Positions 23,618-32,634 of a DNA stretch of 64,000 bases are shown here, piece by piece. The translations under genes and the position numbers were made by a program. Origin of the DNA: Sphingobium sp. WTD-1 (lineage in GTDB: Bacteria > Pseudomonadota > Alphaproteobacteria > Sphingomonadales > Sphingomonadaceae); the NCBI RefSeq assembly GCF_030128825.1, contig NZ_CP119127.1, forward strand, positions 602,001-666,000, in the 5' to 3' direction. Below the pieces are notes generated by a model. The model was given only the letters and a program-made list of their open reading frames with translations, ran no database searches and was not told the origin of the DNA. The first letter of the stretch is position 1, and each line of letters opens with the position of its first letter.

Positions 23618-25129
23618 CTAGACCAATTCTGCGAGACAATAGCGGCGCAGGAATTCGCGATGGCTGGGCATCTCCGCCACGACCCCGGCAATGTCCTTGC
23701 GCATCCGCGCCAACTCCTCGCGCAGCTGCGGTTCGGGCATCATCGCCGCAACATGATGATAGCCGCGCGGGTGCATGCCCTGACCCAGCAGCACCGACGA
23801 CCAGCTGTCGACCCGGAACAGCTCATGCCCCAGTTGATAGGCGCGGCCATTTTCCTGCCACAGCGCCAGTCTTTCCTTCAGGCTGTCGGGTATCTCCATC
23901 GTCCGGCAATGATCCCAGAAGCGGGAATCGTCGCGCTGGGTCACATGATAGTGAAGGATGATGAAATCGCGGATATTCTCGAATTCCAGCCGTGACTTGC
24001 GGTTGAAATGGTCGAGCAGCGCGTCGTCGAACCCGTGGAAGGGGAAATCCTCGATCAGCCGCGTCACCGCCACCATCATCAGGTGGATGCTGGTCGATTC
24101 GAGCGGCTCGATGAAGCCGCCGGCCAGCCCCAGGCCGACGCAGTTCTTGTGCCAGGCCCGGGTCCGCGTGCCGGTCTTGAACCGCACCAGCCACGGGTCC
24201 ACGATCGGTTCCCCCTCGATCTCCGCCAGCAGCCGGGCATGCGCCTCGTCGTCGGACATGAAATCGCTGGCGAAGACGAAGCCGTTGCCGTCGCGATGCT
24301 GCAGCGGGATGCGCCAGCGCCACCCCGCCTCATGCGCGATCGCCGACGTATAGGGCTGGGCCGGGCCGTCGGAGGTGGACTGGACCGCGACCGCACGATC
24401 GGTACGAATCCACTGGCCCCAATCCTCGAACCCGACGCCCAGCGCCTCGCCCAGCAGCAACGATCGAAAACCGGTGCAGTCGATGAACAGGTCGCCCTCG
24501 ATCCGCGTGCCCGATTCCAGCACCAGCGCCGCGATATGCCCGCTCTCGGGCGTCAGTTCGACATTGCGGATCTTGCCTTCGACCCGCTTCACCCCCGCCG
24601 GCTCGGCCAGGCTGCGCAGGAAGCGGGCATAGCGCGCGGCGTCGATATGATAGGCATAGCTGGGCGCGACCGAACTGCTGAGCGACATGCGATTGGCCTC
24701 GCCCGCCATCCATTCCAGGCAATATTCGCCCAGTTCGCCGCCAAAGCCCTGCGCCCTGGCATGCAGCCAGAAATGGTGGAAATCTGCCATCCAGCTCCAT
24801 TGCAGCCCGATCGTGCCGAACGGGTGGATATAGCGGTCGCCGACCTGCCCCCAATTCTTGAACTCGATGCCCAGCTTCACCGTCGCCTGCGCCTCGGCCA
24901 TGAAGCGGTCCTCGCGGATCTTCATCAACTGGTGGAAACCGCGGAAGGTCGGCACGGTGGATTCGCCCACGCCGATGGTGCCGATCGCGTCGGACTCGAC
25001 GAGCGTTATGTCGATCAGCGGCCCCAGATGGCGGACCAGCGCGGTCGCCGTCACCCAGCCGGCGGTGCCCCCGCCAGCGACGACAACCCGCTTCACCACC
25101 CGGTCGGACGTCGGAAAATCTGCATACAT
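23618..25129 (-). CDS. Tryptophan-halogenase-family flavoprotein
   Basis: A 503-residue protein of the FADH2-dependent tryptophan halogenase family. The FAD motif VVAGGGTAGW is at about 16-25 and GVGESTVPTF at about 53-62. K85 in ATVKLGIEFKNW aligns with the catalytic Lys of PrnA. WRWRIPL supplies the WxWxIP signature, and Glu in GGFIEPLESTSIH aligns with the second catalytic residue. ATG 25129 was taken; a TTG three codons upstream is possible. Such proteins are routinely encoded beside carbohydrate TonB receptors, where halogenation of free tryptophan seems unlikely, so the physiological substrate is open. Confidence 0.87.
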   Translation of the reverse strand: MYADFPTSDRVVKRVVVAGGGTAGWVTATALVRHLGPLIDITLVESDAIGTIGVGESTVPTFRGFHQLMKIREDRFMAEAQATVKLGIEFKNWGQVGDRYIHPFGTIGLQWSWMADFHHFWLHARAQGFGGELGEYCLEWMAGEANRMSLSSSVAPSYAYHIDAARYARFLRSLAEPAGVKRVEGKIRNVELTPESGHIAALVLESGTRIEGDLFIDCTGFRSLLLGEALGVGFEDWGQWIRTDRAVAVQSTSDGPAQPYTSAIAHEAGWRWRIPLQHRDGNGFVFASDFMSDDEAHARLLAEIEGEPIVDPWLVRFKTGTRTRAWHKNCVGLGLAGGFIEPLESTSIHLMMVAVTRLIEDFPFHGFDDALLDHFNRKSRLEFENIRDFIILHYHVTQRDDSRFWDHCRTMEIPDSLKERLALWQENGRAYQLGHELFRVDSWSSVLLGQGMHPRGYHHVAAMMPEPQLREELARMRKDIAGVVAEMPSHREFLRRYCLAELV

Positions 25130-25174
25130 GTCGGTCAATCCAGCAGAAGGGGAGAAAAATTTGGCATTCAGCGG

Positions 25175-26479
25175 TCAGGCGGCACCGGCATTCGACGTCG
25201 CCGAGCGGGGATCGACATCGTTGTCATTCAAGCCATCGATCGGCCCGCCCAACATCTTCTTCCGGGACAGGATATCGATCGCCGGGGATGTCATGATCGT
25301 TGTCACGATCGTCATCAGCGCCAGGATCGCAAACAGCGCTGGTCCGATAATGCCGCGCTGCAACCCGATATTGATGACCAGCAATTCCATCAGTCCACGC
25401 GCGTTCATCAGGGCGCCAACGGCAAGGGCCGTAGGATTATCCTGACCCGTCATACGGGCAGCCGCCCAGCATCCGCCTCCCTTGGCCAGGATCGATCCTG
25501 CCAGGATGGTCAATGCGACAAACGCAAGGACGGGTGTATCTACCATCGTCAACCGCGTGTTGAGCCCGGAAAAAGTGAAGAAGAGCGGAACGAGCAATAG
25601 TGTCGTGACCGGCTCCAGCCTGACCTTGATACCCCGAGCAAGAAGGCCGCGTGGCATGACAACACCCAGAAGGAAGCCACCGAAGACCGAATGCAAGCCC
25701 GCCGCATCCATTGCCCAGGCACTGGCGGAAAACAACATGACCACAACGGCAAGCAGGGGAAATGTAACCCGCCCCTCCCGCTCGGCCCAGCGGGCCAGGG
25801 GGCGCATCAGACCAGGTGCCAGAAGCAGCATGACTGCGGCAAATAGCCCGCCACCGCCCAATGCCTTGACCGCGATCATATTGTCCACACCGATGCAGGC
25901 GAGCAGGATCGCCAAGATTGACCAGGCGATAGCATCGTCAATCGCGCCGGCGGACAAGGCCAAGGAAGCCAGCGGGGTATGGGCCAAGCCACGTTCGTTG
26001 ATGATCCGTGCCAGCACCGGGAAGGCAGTGATCGATATCGCGACCCCCATGAACAAGGTCGCCTCGAAAGCGGTCACCATGTGACCAAACATCTCAAGCT
26101 GCAGCAGCCAGGGCGTGAGAGCGACCGCGACCAGGAAGGGCGCGACGATGCCACAGAGCGACACGGCGACCGCGCTGCCGGCATGGCGATAGAAATGGTC
26201 CCTGCGAAAGCCGAGACCCACCAGGAACATGTAGAGGCCGATCCCGATCTGGGCGGCGATATAGAGGATGGGCTTCGTCTCGGCCGGAAAGATCAGGGAC
26301 TGGGCCTGAGGCGCCACGAGACCGAAGAAGGACGGGCCAAGCAGGATGCCGGCAATCATGTCGCCGATCACCCGCGGCTGATGAAAGTACGTGCCCGCCA
26401 GCCAGCCTACCAAACGGCAGGTACCAAGTATGACAACCAGCTGTAACGCCAATGCCGCGCCTACATGGACGATATCCAT
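25175..26479 (-). CDS. CPA2-type cation:proton antiporter
   Basis: A 434-residue membrane protein with 12-13 hydrophobic segments, of the monovalent cation:proton antiporter-2 (Kef/NapA-like) family. QPRVIGDMIAGILLGPSFFGL and the ion-site segment LSAGAIDDAIAWSILAIL (paired Asp, IDD) are the diagnostic motifs. There is no C-terminal TrkA-N domain. AAGGAGG lies just before ATG 26479; an in-frame ATG six codons upstream would put this site inside the gene. Probably Na+/H+ or K+/H+ exchange. Co-oriented with the halogenase gene at 45 bases, though a functional link is not evident. Confidence 0.88.
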   Translation of the reverse strand: MDIVHVGAALALQLVVILGTCRLVGWLAGTYFHQPRVIGDMIAGILLGPSFFGLVAPQAQSLIFPAETKPILYIAAQIGIGLYMFLVGLGFRRDHFYRHAGSAVAVSLCGIVAPFLVAVALTPWLLQLEMFGHMVTAFEATLFMGVAISITAFPVLARIINERGLAHTPLASLALSAGAIDDAIAWSILAILLACIGVDNMIAVKALGGGGLFAAVMLLLAPGLMRPLARWAEREGRVTFPLLAVVVMLFSASAWAMDAAGLHSVFGGFLLGVVMPRGLLARGIKVRLEPVTTLLLVPLFFTFSGLNTRLTMVDTPVLAFVALTILAGSILAKGGGCWAAARMTGQDNPTALAVGALMNARGLMELLVINIGLQRGIIGPALFAILALMTIVTTIMTSPAIDILSRKKMLGGPIDGLNDNDVDPRSATSNAGAA

Positions 26480-26680
26480 GCCCCTCCTTAACCCCATGCA
26501 CCGTTCTTCGGGAATCCCACCTCCCGAGACGCATTCTCAATATGAAGAATGGCATGATGCAGAATTGGGACAAGTGTTTTTCGCAGCTCTGCGATCGATT
26601 GGCCGATGTGCTTGGCTTGTGCAGGCTTTTCGATTATTGGCCAGCCTGTGCTTCGGGAGCAATCCTGGTGCACATGAAAG

Positions 26681-26870
26681 CGCCGGTGTTCCGCAAGGAA
26701 CCTAATCGGGAATGCGGTGCGGGGCTTTGCTCCAAATCCGCGGCTGTCCCTGCAACTGTAAGCGGATAGCGCGACATGCACGCCCATTGGGGCAGCCACT
26801 GGACAGCCATAAGCCGGTCCGGGAAGGCGCATGTCGGGCAACGACCCGCAAGCCAGGAGACCGGCCGGCG
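26681..26870 (+). promoter_or_regulatory. Cobalamin riboswitch upstream of cobG
   Basis: All conserved pieces of the adenosylcobalamin riboswitch appear in order. They are the closing stem CGCCGG/CCGGCG (26681-26686 with 26865-26870), GGGAATGCGGTGC (26708-26720), GGCTGTCCCTGCAACTGTAAGC (26742 onward, read in two parts here), GCCACTGG, GGGAAGGCGC, and the B12 box GCCAGGAGACCGGCC (26852-26866). It should repress the cob operon when cobalamin is plentiful. Confidence 0.95.
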
Positions 26871-27088
26871 CTTTGTCGCTCTTGTCCTGGTCCAGGGAAT
26901 GGCCATGGCACGGTCCTTCTCCGTCTGGGCGACGAAGCTGTGCGGCTGGGGCTGCACGCTCGCGCGTCGACGGGTGCTGCTCGCGCCTGCCCGCCTTTGC
27001 GCGTCGACCGGTGCTGCCGGCAAGCCCCCGCCATGTTCGTCGTCGCGCGCCAGCGCCGTTCCCCCAGCGGGACGGCCGGGAGAGAGGC
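26871..27088 (+). promoter_or_regulatory. Leader / expression platform of the cobG operon
   Basis: This 218-base untranslated segment separates the riboswitch from cobG. GTCGCTC (26875-26881) can pair with GGGCGAC (26927-26933), enclosing TGGTCCAGGGAATGGCC. The same arrangement, with a base change that keeps pairing, follows the second B12 riboswitch (46350-46405). The frame upstream of cobG is open here, but the Shine-Dalgarno and homology put the start at 27089. No classic T-run terminator is seen, so Rho-dependent attenuation is possible. Confidence 0.6.
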
Positions 27089-28216
27089 ATGGCTATTGTC
27101 AGGGGCTGGTGCCCGGATGCCTGGCGGCCGATGATGGCCGGCGACGGCCTGTTGCTGCGCGTCAAGCCGCCATTGGGCCGGCTGGCCCGTGACCAACTGA
27201 TCAGCCTGGCGGCATTGGCCCGCACCCATGGCAACGGTCAGATCGATCTCACCCGCCGCGCCAATCTCCAGTTGCGCGGCCTGGATGAACGCAGTTGGCC
27301 CCGGCTGCGCGATCACCTGATCAACCTGCGCCTGGTCGATGCCGATGCGGAAGCTGAAACAGCCCGGAACCTGATGATCGCACCGGGCTGGCGCGCCGGC
27401 GACGACAGCGACCGGCTCGGGCGGGCGTTGCTCGCTCGCAGTCATGAATGGCCGCGTCTGCCTGCCAAGGTCGGCGTCATCATCGATGCGGGCCCGGCAC
27501 CCATGCTCCACGGCGAACCGGGCGATTTCCGGATCGAACGGGGCATGGGTGGGAGGCTTATCCTGCGCGCCGACGGCCGGCATGCCGGCATGCCCTTGAC
27601 TCGCGATCGTGAAATCGACGCATTGCTCGCCTTGGCACACTGGTTCGTCGAGAGCGGCGGCTCGGCGGCGGGACGCATGGCCCGCCACGCAGTCCCCTTG
27701 CCCGCATGGGCCGTTGGCACAGTCATGCCTACCGCACCCTCGCCAGCACCCATGCCCGGACGATGGGCCGGCGGCCTCGCCTGCGCCGTCGCCTTCGGCC
27801 GCATCACCGCAACAGCGCTGGAACGACTGGGCGACCAGCCGGGCTGGACCGCACTTCGCCTGACGCCATGGCGCATGATTCTGGTGGAAGGGGATGTAGA
27901 GGGCATCTTGCCCCCCGGCCTGTCATGCGATCCCACCGATCCGCTGCGCCATGTGGATGCCTGCCCCGGCTGTCCCGAATGCCCGCAGGCCAGCGTCGAG
28001 ACCCGCATGCTCGCATGCCGGCTCGCCCCCCATGTTGCTGGCCGGCTCCATGTCTCGGGCTGCACCAAGGGCTGCGCGGGCATAGCCCCGGCCGATGTCC
28101 TGCTTACCGGCCACGATGGCCGCTACACCCTTAGTTTCCCGACCACCGACGCTGCCGCGCCGGCACGGACCGCCCTCTCCATCGCCGACATCCTGGCCCA
28201 TTTCGGAGCGCATTGA
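27089..28216 (+). CDS. cobG: Precorrin-3B synthase CobG
   Basis: A 375-residue siroheme/4Fe-4S-type protein related to nitrite/sulfite reductases. In the aerobic cobalamin pathway it oxidises precorrin-3A to precorrin-3B using O2. LTRRANLQLRGLDE (about 51-64) is the nitrite-reductase ferredoxin-like half-domain motif. The Cys set ACPGCPEC and SGCTKGC near residues 295-330 supplies cluster ligands. GAGAGG precedes ATG 27089. It is the first gene after the riboswitch and its presence marks the oxygen-dependent route. The stop overlaps the cobH start by one base. Confidence 0.92.
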   Translation: MAIVRGWCPDAWRPMMAGDGLLLRVKPPLGRLARDQLISLAALARTHGNGQIDLTRRANLQLRGLDERSWPRLRDHLINLRLVDADAEAETARNLMIAPGWRAGDDSDRLGRALLARSHEWPRLPAKVGVIIDAGPAPMLHGEPGDFRIERGMGGRLILRADGRHAGMPLTRDREIDALLALAHWFVESGGSAAGRMARHAVPLPAWAVGTVMPTAPSPAPMPGRWAGGLACAVAFGRITATALERLGDQPGWTALRLTPWRMILVEGDVEGILPPGLSCDPTDPLRHVDACPGCPECPQASVETRMLACRLAPHVAGRLHVSGCTKGCAGIAPADVLLTGHDGRYTLSFPTTDAAAPARTALSIADILAHFGAH

Positions 28217-28845
28217 TGCCCCATGACTATGAAAGGGACGGCAGTGCCATCTATCGCCAGTCCTTCGCCACCATCCGCGCCGAAGCGGACCTGACCGGCT
28301 TTTCTTCCGATGAGGAACCGGTGGCCGTCCGCATGATCCATGCCGCCGGGATGGTCGATCTGGTGCATCATATCCGCTTCTCGCCCGGTTTTGCACAGGC
28401 GGCGCGCAACGCATTGGCGGCCGGCGCCCCGATCCTGTGCGATGCACGCATGGTGTCGGAAGGGATTACGCGGACGCGCCTGCCGGCCGACAATCCAGTC
28501 ATCTGCACGCTCAACGACGACGCCGTCCCGGGCATGGCCAGCACGATCGGCAATACCCGATCGGCGGCGGCGCTGGAGTTGTGGCGTCCATATCTGGCCG
28601 GCGCGCTGGTCGCCATCGGCAACGCCCCAACCGCCCTCTTCCATCTGCTCGACATGCTGGAAGCAGCCGACTGCCCACGCCCCGCCGCGATCATCGGCTG
28701 CCCGGTCGGCTTCGTCGGCGCCGCAGAATCGAAGGCCGCCCTGTGGCAGGGCGCCCCGGTGCCGTGCGGCATTGTCGAGGGCCGGCTGGGCGGCAGCGCG
28801 ATTACCGTCGCGGCCGTCAACGCGCTTGCGAGCCGCGCGGAATGA
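28216..28845 (+). CDS. cobH: Precorrin-8X methylmutase CobH
   Basis: A 209-residue CobH/CbiC enzyme that moves the C11 methyl group to C12, converting precorrin-8X to hydrogenobyrinate. Typical blocks are YERDGSAIYRQSFATIRAEADL, VRMIHAAGMVDL (with the catalytic His), ILCDARMVSEGITR and AAIIGCPVGFVGAAESKAAL. The start is ATG 28216 within TGATG, overlapping the cobG stop; the end overlaps the cobI start (ATGA). Confidence 0.95.
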   Translation: MPHDYERDGSAIYRQSFATIRAEADLTGFSSDEEPVAVRMIHAAGMVDLVHHIRFSPGFAQAARNALAAGAPILCDARMVSEGITRTRLPADNPVICTLNDDAVPGMASTIGNTRSAAALELWRPYLAGALVAIGNAPTALFHLLDMLEAADCPRPAAIIGCPVGFVGAAESKAALWQGAPVPCGIVEGRLGGSAITVAAVNALASRAE

Positions 28846-29573
28846 GTAGCACCATGGGCCGGATATATGGCGTCGGGCTTGGTCCGGGCGCGCAGGATCT
28901 GCTGAGCGTGCGCGCCGATCGGCTGGTGCGGGACACGCGTCACATCGCCTATTTCCGTAAGGCCGGCCGCCCCGGCCAGGCGCGCGGCATCGTCGCGGAC
29001 ATGCTGCGCAACGATGCGGTCGAACTGGCAATGGAATATCCCGTCACGACCGAAATCCCGCTGGATGATCCGCGCTACAATGCCCGGATGTCGGTCTTTT
29101 ATGCCGACTGTACCGATCGGCTGCTGGCGATCGCGCGGGCCGGCGAGGATGTCGTGGTCCTGTGCGAAGGCGATCCCTTCTTCTACGGCTCCTTCATGCA
29201 TCTGCACAGCCGGCTGTTGGGCCATGCCCCGGTCGAAGTGGTGCCCGGAATCACTGGGATGGCCGGTGCCTGGCATGCCACCGACATGCCCTTCACCTGG
29301 GGCGACGACGTGCTGACCGTCGTCATGGCCACCCTGCCCGAGGAGGAACTGGTACGGCGCATTCGCGATACCGATGCACTGGTGGTGATGAAAATCGGAC
29401 GCCATCTGGCAAAGCTTCGCCGCGCGGTCATGGCTGCTGGGCGGACCAATGCAGCCTGGCTGGTCGAACATGCCGCCATGCCGGGCCAGCGCGTCACCCG
29501 CCTGGCCCAGGCCGATCAGGTTACGCCCTATTTTTCGATCCTGCTGATCCACGGCCAGGGGCGCCGGCCATGA
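28842..29573 (+). CDS. cobI: Precorrin-2 C20-methyltransferase CobI
   Basis: A 243-residue tetrapyrrole methylase. Motifs include IYGVGLGPGAQDLLSVRADRL at the N-terminus, VVLCEGDPFFYGSFMHL (Gly-rich SAM region) and VEVVPGITGMAGA. It methylates precorrin-2 at C20 with S-adenosylmethionine. ATG 28842 overlaps the cobH stop; ATG 28854 is an alternative giving four fewer residues. The end overlaps cobJ (ATGA). Confidence 0.93.
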   Translation: MSSTMGRIYGVGLGPGAQDLLSVRADRLVRDTRHIAYFRKAGRPGQARGIVADMLRNDAVELAMEYPVTTEIPLDDPRYNARMSVFYADCTDRLLAIARAGEDVVVLCEGDPFFYGSFMHLHSRLLGHAPVEVVPGITGMAGAWHATDMPFTWGDDVLTVVMATLPEEELVRRIRDTDALVVMKIGRHLAKLRRAVMAAGRTNAAWLVEHAAMPGQRVTRLAQADQVTPYFSILLIHGQGRRP

Positions 29574-30319
29574 GCGGCTGGATCGCAGTCGTTGGCCTTG
29601 GCCCCGGCGACGATGATCTGGTGACGCCTCAGGTCCGCGCTGCACTGGATGCCGCGACCGACCTAGTCGGCTATATTCCCTATATCGCGCGCGTCCAGCC
29701 GCGGCCCGGTCTGGTCCTCCACCCGTCCGACAATCGGGTTGAACTGGACCGGGCGGCACTGGCCCTCGATCTGGCAGCACAAGGGCGCAGGGTGGCGCTG
29801 GTGTCCTCGGGCGATCCCGGCGTGTTCGCCATGGCATCCGCCCTGTTCGAGACGCTGGAAGCCGGCCCGGACCGCTGGCGCATGCTCGACATCCGGATAT
29901 TGCCGGGCATCACGGCCATGCTGGCGGCCGCCGCGCGCGCTGGCGCGCCGCTCGGTCATGATTTCTGCGCGATCAACCTGTCCGACAATCTCAAGCCCTG
30001 GCCGCTGATCGAGAAACGTCTACGGCTCGCCGCAGAGGCCGACTTTGCCATCGCCCTCTACAATCCGCGCTCCCGCGCCCGGCCCGACGGTTTCGTCCGC
30101 GCGCTCGCGCTGTTGCGCGCCACCTGTCCCGAAGACCGTCTGGTGCTGCTAGCCCGCGCCGTGACGACACCCGACGAGCAATTGCATGTCATACCGCTCA
30201 GCGCAGTCGATCCGACACAGGTCGACATGCGCACCATGGTCATCATCGGCTCAAGCCAGACCCGGCTGCTTGCGCACGGGCGCGGCCAGTTCCTCTATAC
30301 GCCGCGCGCCATCGCATGA
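29570..30319 (+). CDS. cobJ: Precorrin-3B C17-methyltransferase CobJ
   Basis: A 249-residue tetrapyrrole methylase that methylates C17 with ring contraction. Diagnostic segments are IAVVGLGPGDDDLVTPQVRAAL, YIPYIARV, ALVSSGDPGVFAMASALFE, ILPGITAMLAAAARAGAPLGHDFCAINLSD (characteristic of CobJ) and ALYNPRSRARP. It is coupled to cobI by ATGA. Its last 25 bases overlap the end of the opposing cobK gene. Confidence 0.94.
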   Translation: MSGWIAVVGLGPGDDDLVTPQVRAALDAATDLVGYIPYIARVQPRPGLVLHPSDNRVELDRAALALDLAAQGRRVALVSSGDPGVFAMASALFETLEAGPDRWRMLDIRILPGITAMLAAAARAGAPLGHDFCAINLSDNLKPWPLIEKRLRLAAEADFAIALYNPRSRARPDGFVRALALLRATCPEDRLVLLARAVTTPDEQLHVIPLSAVDPTQVDMRTMVIIGSSQTRLLAHGRGQFLYTPRAIA

Positions 30320-31044
30320 TCGATCCATGCCAGCACATCCTCCGCCCGGTAGAGGGTCGCCCGCTCGGGCAGGCTGGGCCGATCGATCATCAGCACCTGT
30401 CGCCCCAGTTGCCGCGCCGCAGTCAGCTTTGCCGCCGCGCCGGTCCCACCTGCATTCTTGCAGAGGACAAGGTCGATGCCATGGTCGCGCATCAACCGCA
30501 CATCTCCCTCGACGGTAAACGGCCCGCGATCGATCACCAGTTCATGGTTGGGCAGGCCCGGTACCGCCTCCGGCCGGTCGACGAAGCGCAACAGATAATG
30601 ATGCTGTGGCTGGACCATGAACCGTTCGACATGCATGCGCCCCAGCGCCAGCATCACCCGGCGCGCCGGCCCCTCCAGCGCCGCGACCGCCGCGTCGATA
30701 TCGGCCACATGGGTCCAGCGGTCCCCCTCTTCCGCCTGCCAGGCCGGACGGGTCAGCGCGACATGGGCGATACCGCTGCACTGGGCAGCGGCAATGGCAT
30801 GCACACTCATCTGTGCGGCAAAGGGATGGGTCGCATCCACCAGATGGGTGATCCGATGCGTGCGGAGATAGTCGACCAGCCCATCGACGCCGCCAAAGCC
30901 GCCAATGCGAACCGGGATGGGCTGCGCTGCAGGCAGCGTCGTGCGCCCCGCATAGCTCAAAGTCGCGCTCATGCCCCGATCGGCCAGCAACCGGGCCAGC
31001 ATGCTGGCTTCGGTCGTGCCGCCCAGCAGAAGGACATGGGGCAT
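30295..31044 (-). CDS. cobK: Precorrin-6A reductase CobK
   Basis: A 249-residue NADPH-dependent precorrin-6A reductase. It starts HVLLLGGTTEASMLARLLADRG (Rossmann-type strand and loop), with LVDATHPFAAQMSVHAIAAA and the late LVLCKNAGGTGAAAKLTAARQLG motif of CobK/CbiJ. It is the only cob gene here on the minus strand, lying between cobJ and cobL. Its 3' end overlaps cobJ by 25 bases. Its ATG (31044-31042) overlaps the probable cobL start on the other strand, so any promoter for cobK must lie inside cobL. Confidence 0.93.
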   Translation of the reverse strand: MPHVLLLGGTTEASMLARLLADRGMSATLSYAGRTTLPAAQPIPVRIGGFGGVDGLVDYLRTHRITHLVDATHPFAAQMSVHAIAAAQCSGIAHVALTRPAWQAEEGDRWTHVADIDAAVAALEGPARRVMLALGRMHVERFMVQPQHHYLLRFVDRPEAVPGLPNHELVIDRGPFTVEGDVRLMRDHGIDLVLCKNAGGTGAAAKLTAARQLGRQVLMIDRPSLPERATLYRAEDVLAWIDHAMARGV

Positions 31045-32272
31045 GGATGAAGACATGGATGAAGGCATGGACGACACCATCGGACAGTGGTTGACGATCA
31101 TCGGTATCGGCGAGGACGGGGTGGATGGCTTGTCCCTCGCGGCACGAACGGCTCTGGTCGACGCCAAACTGGTCATGGGATCCGCCCGACATCTGGCGCT
31201 GTTACCAGAGATTAGCTGCCCGACGATCGAATGGCCAGTGCCCTTCGCCGATGGCATGGCGCAAGTGCAAACCCGGCGCGGCACACCGATGGTGGTGCTG
31301 GCATCGGGCGATCCCTTCTGGTTCGGTGCCGGCGCCAGTCTGGCGCACCTCTTCGCCCCGTCCGAATGGATCGCGCATCCTGCGCCATCGACCTTCGCCC
31401 TGGCTGCTGCCCGATTGGGCTGGGCGATACAGGATAGCCTGTGCCTCGGCCTGCATGCCGCGCCGCTGGACCGGTTGCGGCCGCATCTGGCACCGGGTCG
31501 CCGGATTATGGTGCTGGTCCGCGATAGCATGGCGGTGACCGCGCTCGCCGCCTATCTTGTCGACCGGGGCTTCGGCTCCTCGCGCCTGCATGTGATGGAG
31601 GAGCTGGGCGGGCCACGCGAGCGACGGCGCAGCATCGATGCCGATCAGATGCGTTTTACCGACATCACCCATCCGGTGATGGTCGCGATGGAGCTGTGCG
31701 GCGCCGGCCCGACGCTGTCTTCCACGCCCGGCCGGCCGGACAGTCTGTTCGCCTCCGACGGGCAATTGACGAAGGCCCCGGTACGCGCACTGACCCTGGC
31801 CGCGCTTGCACCCAGCCCCGGCGAACTTCTGTGGGACATTGGCGCCGGGTCGGGATCGGTCGCCATCGAATGGCTGCTCGCCCATCGGGCCAATCGCGCC
31901 ATCGCGGTGGAGGCCGATACCGACCGCGCCGACCGCGCCCGCGCCAATGCACTGGCGCTTGGCGTCGACCGGCTACAGATATTGCGTGGCCATGCTCCGG
32001 CACTGCTACCCGATGGCGATGCCCCCGATGCCGTGTTCATTGGCGGCGGCCTGTCCCAATCACTGCTGGAATCGCTGGAAGAGCGCCTGCCCTCCGGCAC
32101 GCGCCTGATCGCCAACGCGGTCACCCTCGAATCCGAAGCACTGCTGACCGCTTGGCAGGCAAGGCGGGGAGGCACCCTGCTGCGGATCGAGCTGGCTGAC
32201 GCCCGGCCCCTAGGCAACCGGCACGGCTGGCGCGCGCGCTATCCGATCGTGCAATGGAGCGTGACACTGTGA
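31043..32272 (+). CDS. cobL: Precorrin-6Y C5,15-methyltransferase (decarboxylating) CobL
   Basis: A 409-residue two-domain enzyme. The N-terminal tetrapyrrole methylase (CbiE-like, about 10-200) contains LTIIGIGEDGVDGLSLAAR and VLASGDPFWFGAGASL. The C-terminal CbiT-like SAM methyltransferase has LLWDIGAGSGSVAIEWLL. It methylates C5 and C15 and decarboxylates the C12 acetate. Three in-frame ATGs (31043, 31055, 31067) lie within a 12-base direct repeat and encode MDEDMDEGMDD; which is used is uncertain. If 31043 is used, it overlaps the divergent cobK start by two bases. Confidence 0.92.
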   Translation: MDEDMDEGMDDTIGQWLTIIGIGEDGVDGLSLAARTALVDAKLVMGSARHLALLPEISCPTIEWPVPFADGMAQVQTRRGTPMVVLASGDPFWFGAGASLAHLFAPSEWIAHPAPSTFALAAARLGWAIQDSLCLGLHAAPLDRLRPHLAPGRRIMVLVRDSMAVTALAAYLVDRGFGSSRLHVMEELGGPRERRRSIDADQMRFTDITHPVMVAMELCGAGPTLSSTPGRPDSLFASDGQLTKAPVRALTLAALAPSPGELLWDIGAGSGSVAIEWLLAHRANRAIAVEADTDRADRARANALALGVDRLQILRGHAPALLPDGDAPDAVFIGGGLSQSLLESLEERLPSGTRLIANAVTLESEALLTAWQARRGGTLLRIELADARPLGNRHGWRARYPIVQWSVTL

Positions 32273-32634
32273 GGGTTGCAGGCTTCGGCTTCCGCGCGGC
32301 AGCGACCACCACCTCGCTGCATGCCGCGCTCGACATGGCGCGCGGCGCATGGCCGGTGACCCATCTGGCTACCCTGATCGACAAGGCACCGGCGCTGGCC
32401 GACCTCGCTGTACAACTGGGCCTGCCGGTCATCGCCCTTGCCCCTGATCAACTGGTCGGCCTCCGCACGCTGACGCATTCGATTCCTTCCCAAACGGCCA
32501 GAGGTATCGGCAGCGTGGCGGAAGCCTGCGCGCTGGCCGCCTGTTACGGCCGCGATGCCCACCTGCTCGGACCACGCGTCCTTTCCCAAGACCGGATGGC
32601 GACCTGCGCCATCGCGCAAGGAGTCTGTCCATGA
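32269..32634 (+). CDS. cobE: Cobalamin biosynthesis protein CobE (CbiG C-terminal-like)
   Basis: A 121-residue CobE homologue, equivalent to the C-terminal domain of CbiG, with [20 protein letters not shown] at the start and SVAEACALA later. Its exact role in the aerobic pathway is still poorly defined. GTG 32269 was chosen because it overlaps the cobL stop (GTGA) and homology begins there; ATG 32254 is an in-frame alternative. The end overlaps cobM by ATGA. Confidence 0.85.
   Translation: MRVAGFGFRAAATTTSLHAALDMARGAWPVTHLATLIDKAPALADLAVQLGLPVIALAPDQLVGLRTLTHSIPSQTARGIGSVAEACALAACYGRDAHLLGPRVLSQDRMATCAIAQGVCP

Noticed and set aside
26831..27088. N-terminal extension of cobG into the riboswitch leader
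   Set aside because: The frame is open, but this stretch lies over the B12 box, has no family similarity, and a good Shine-Dalgarno precedes ATG 27089.
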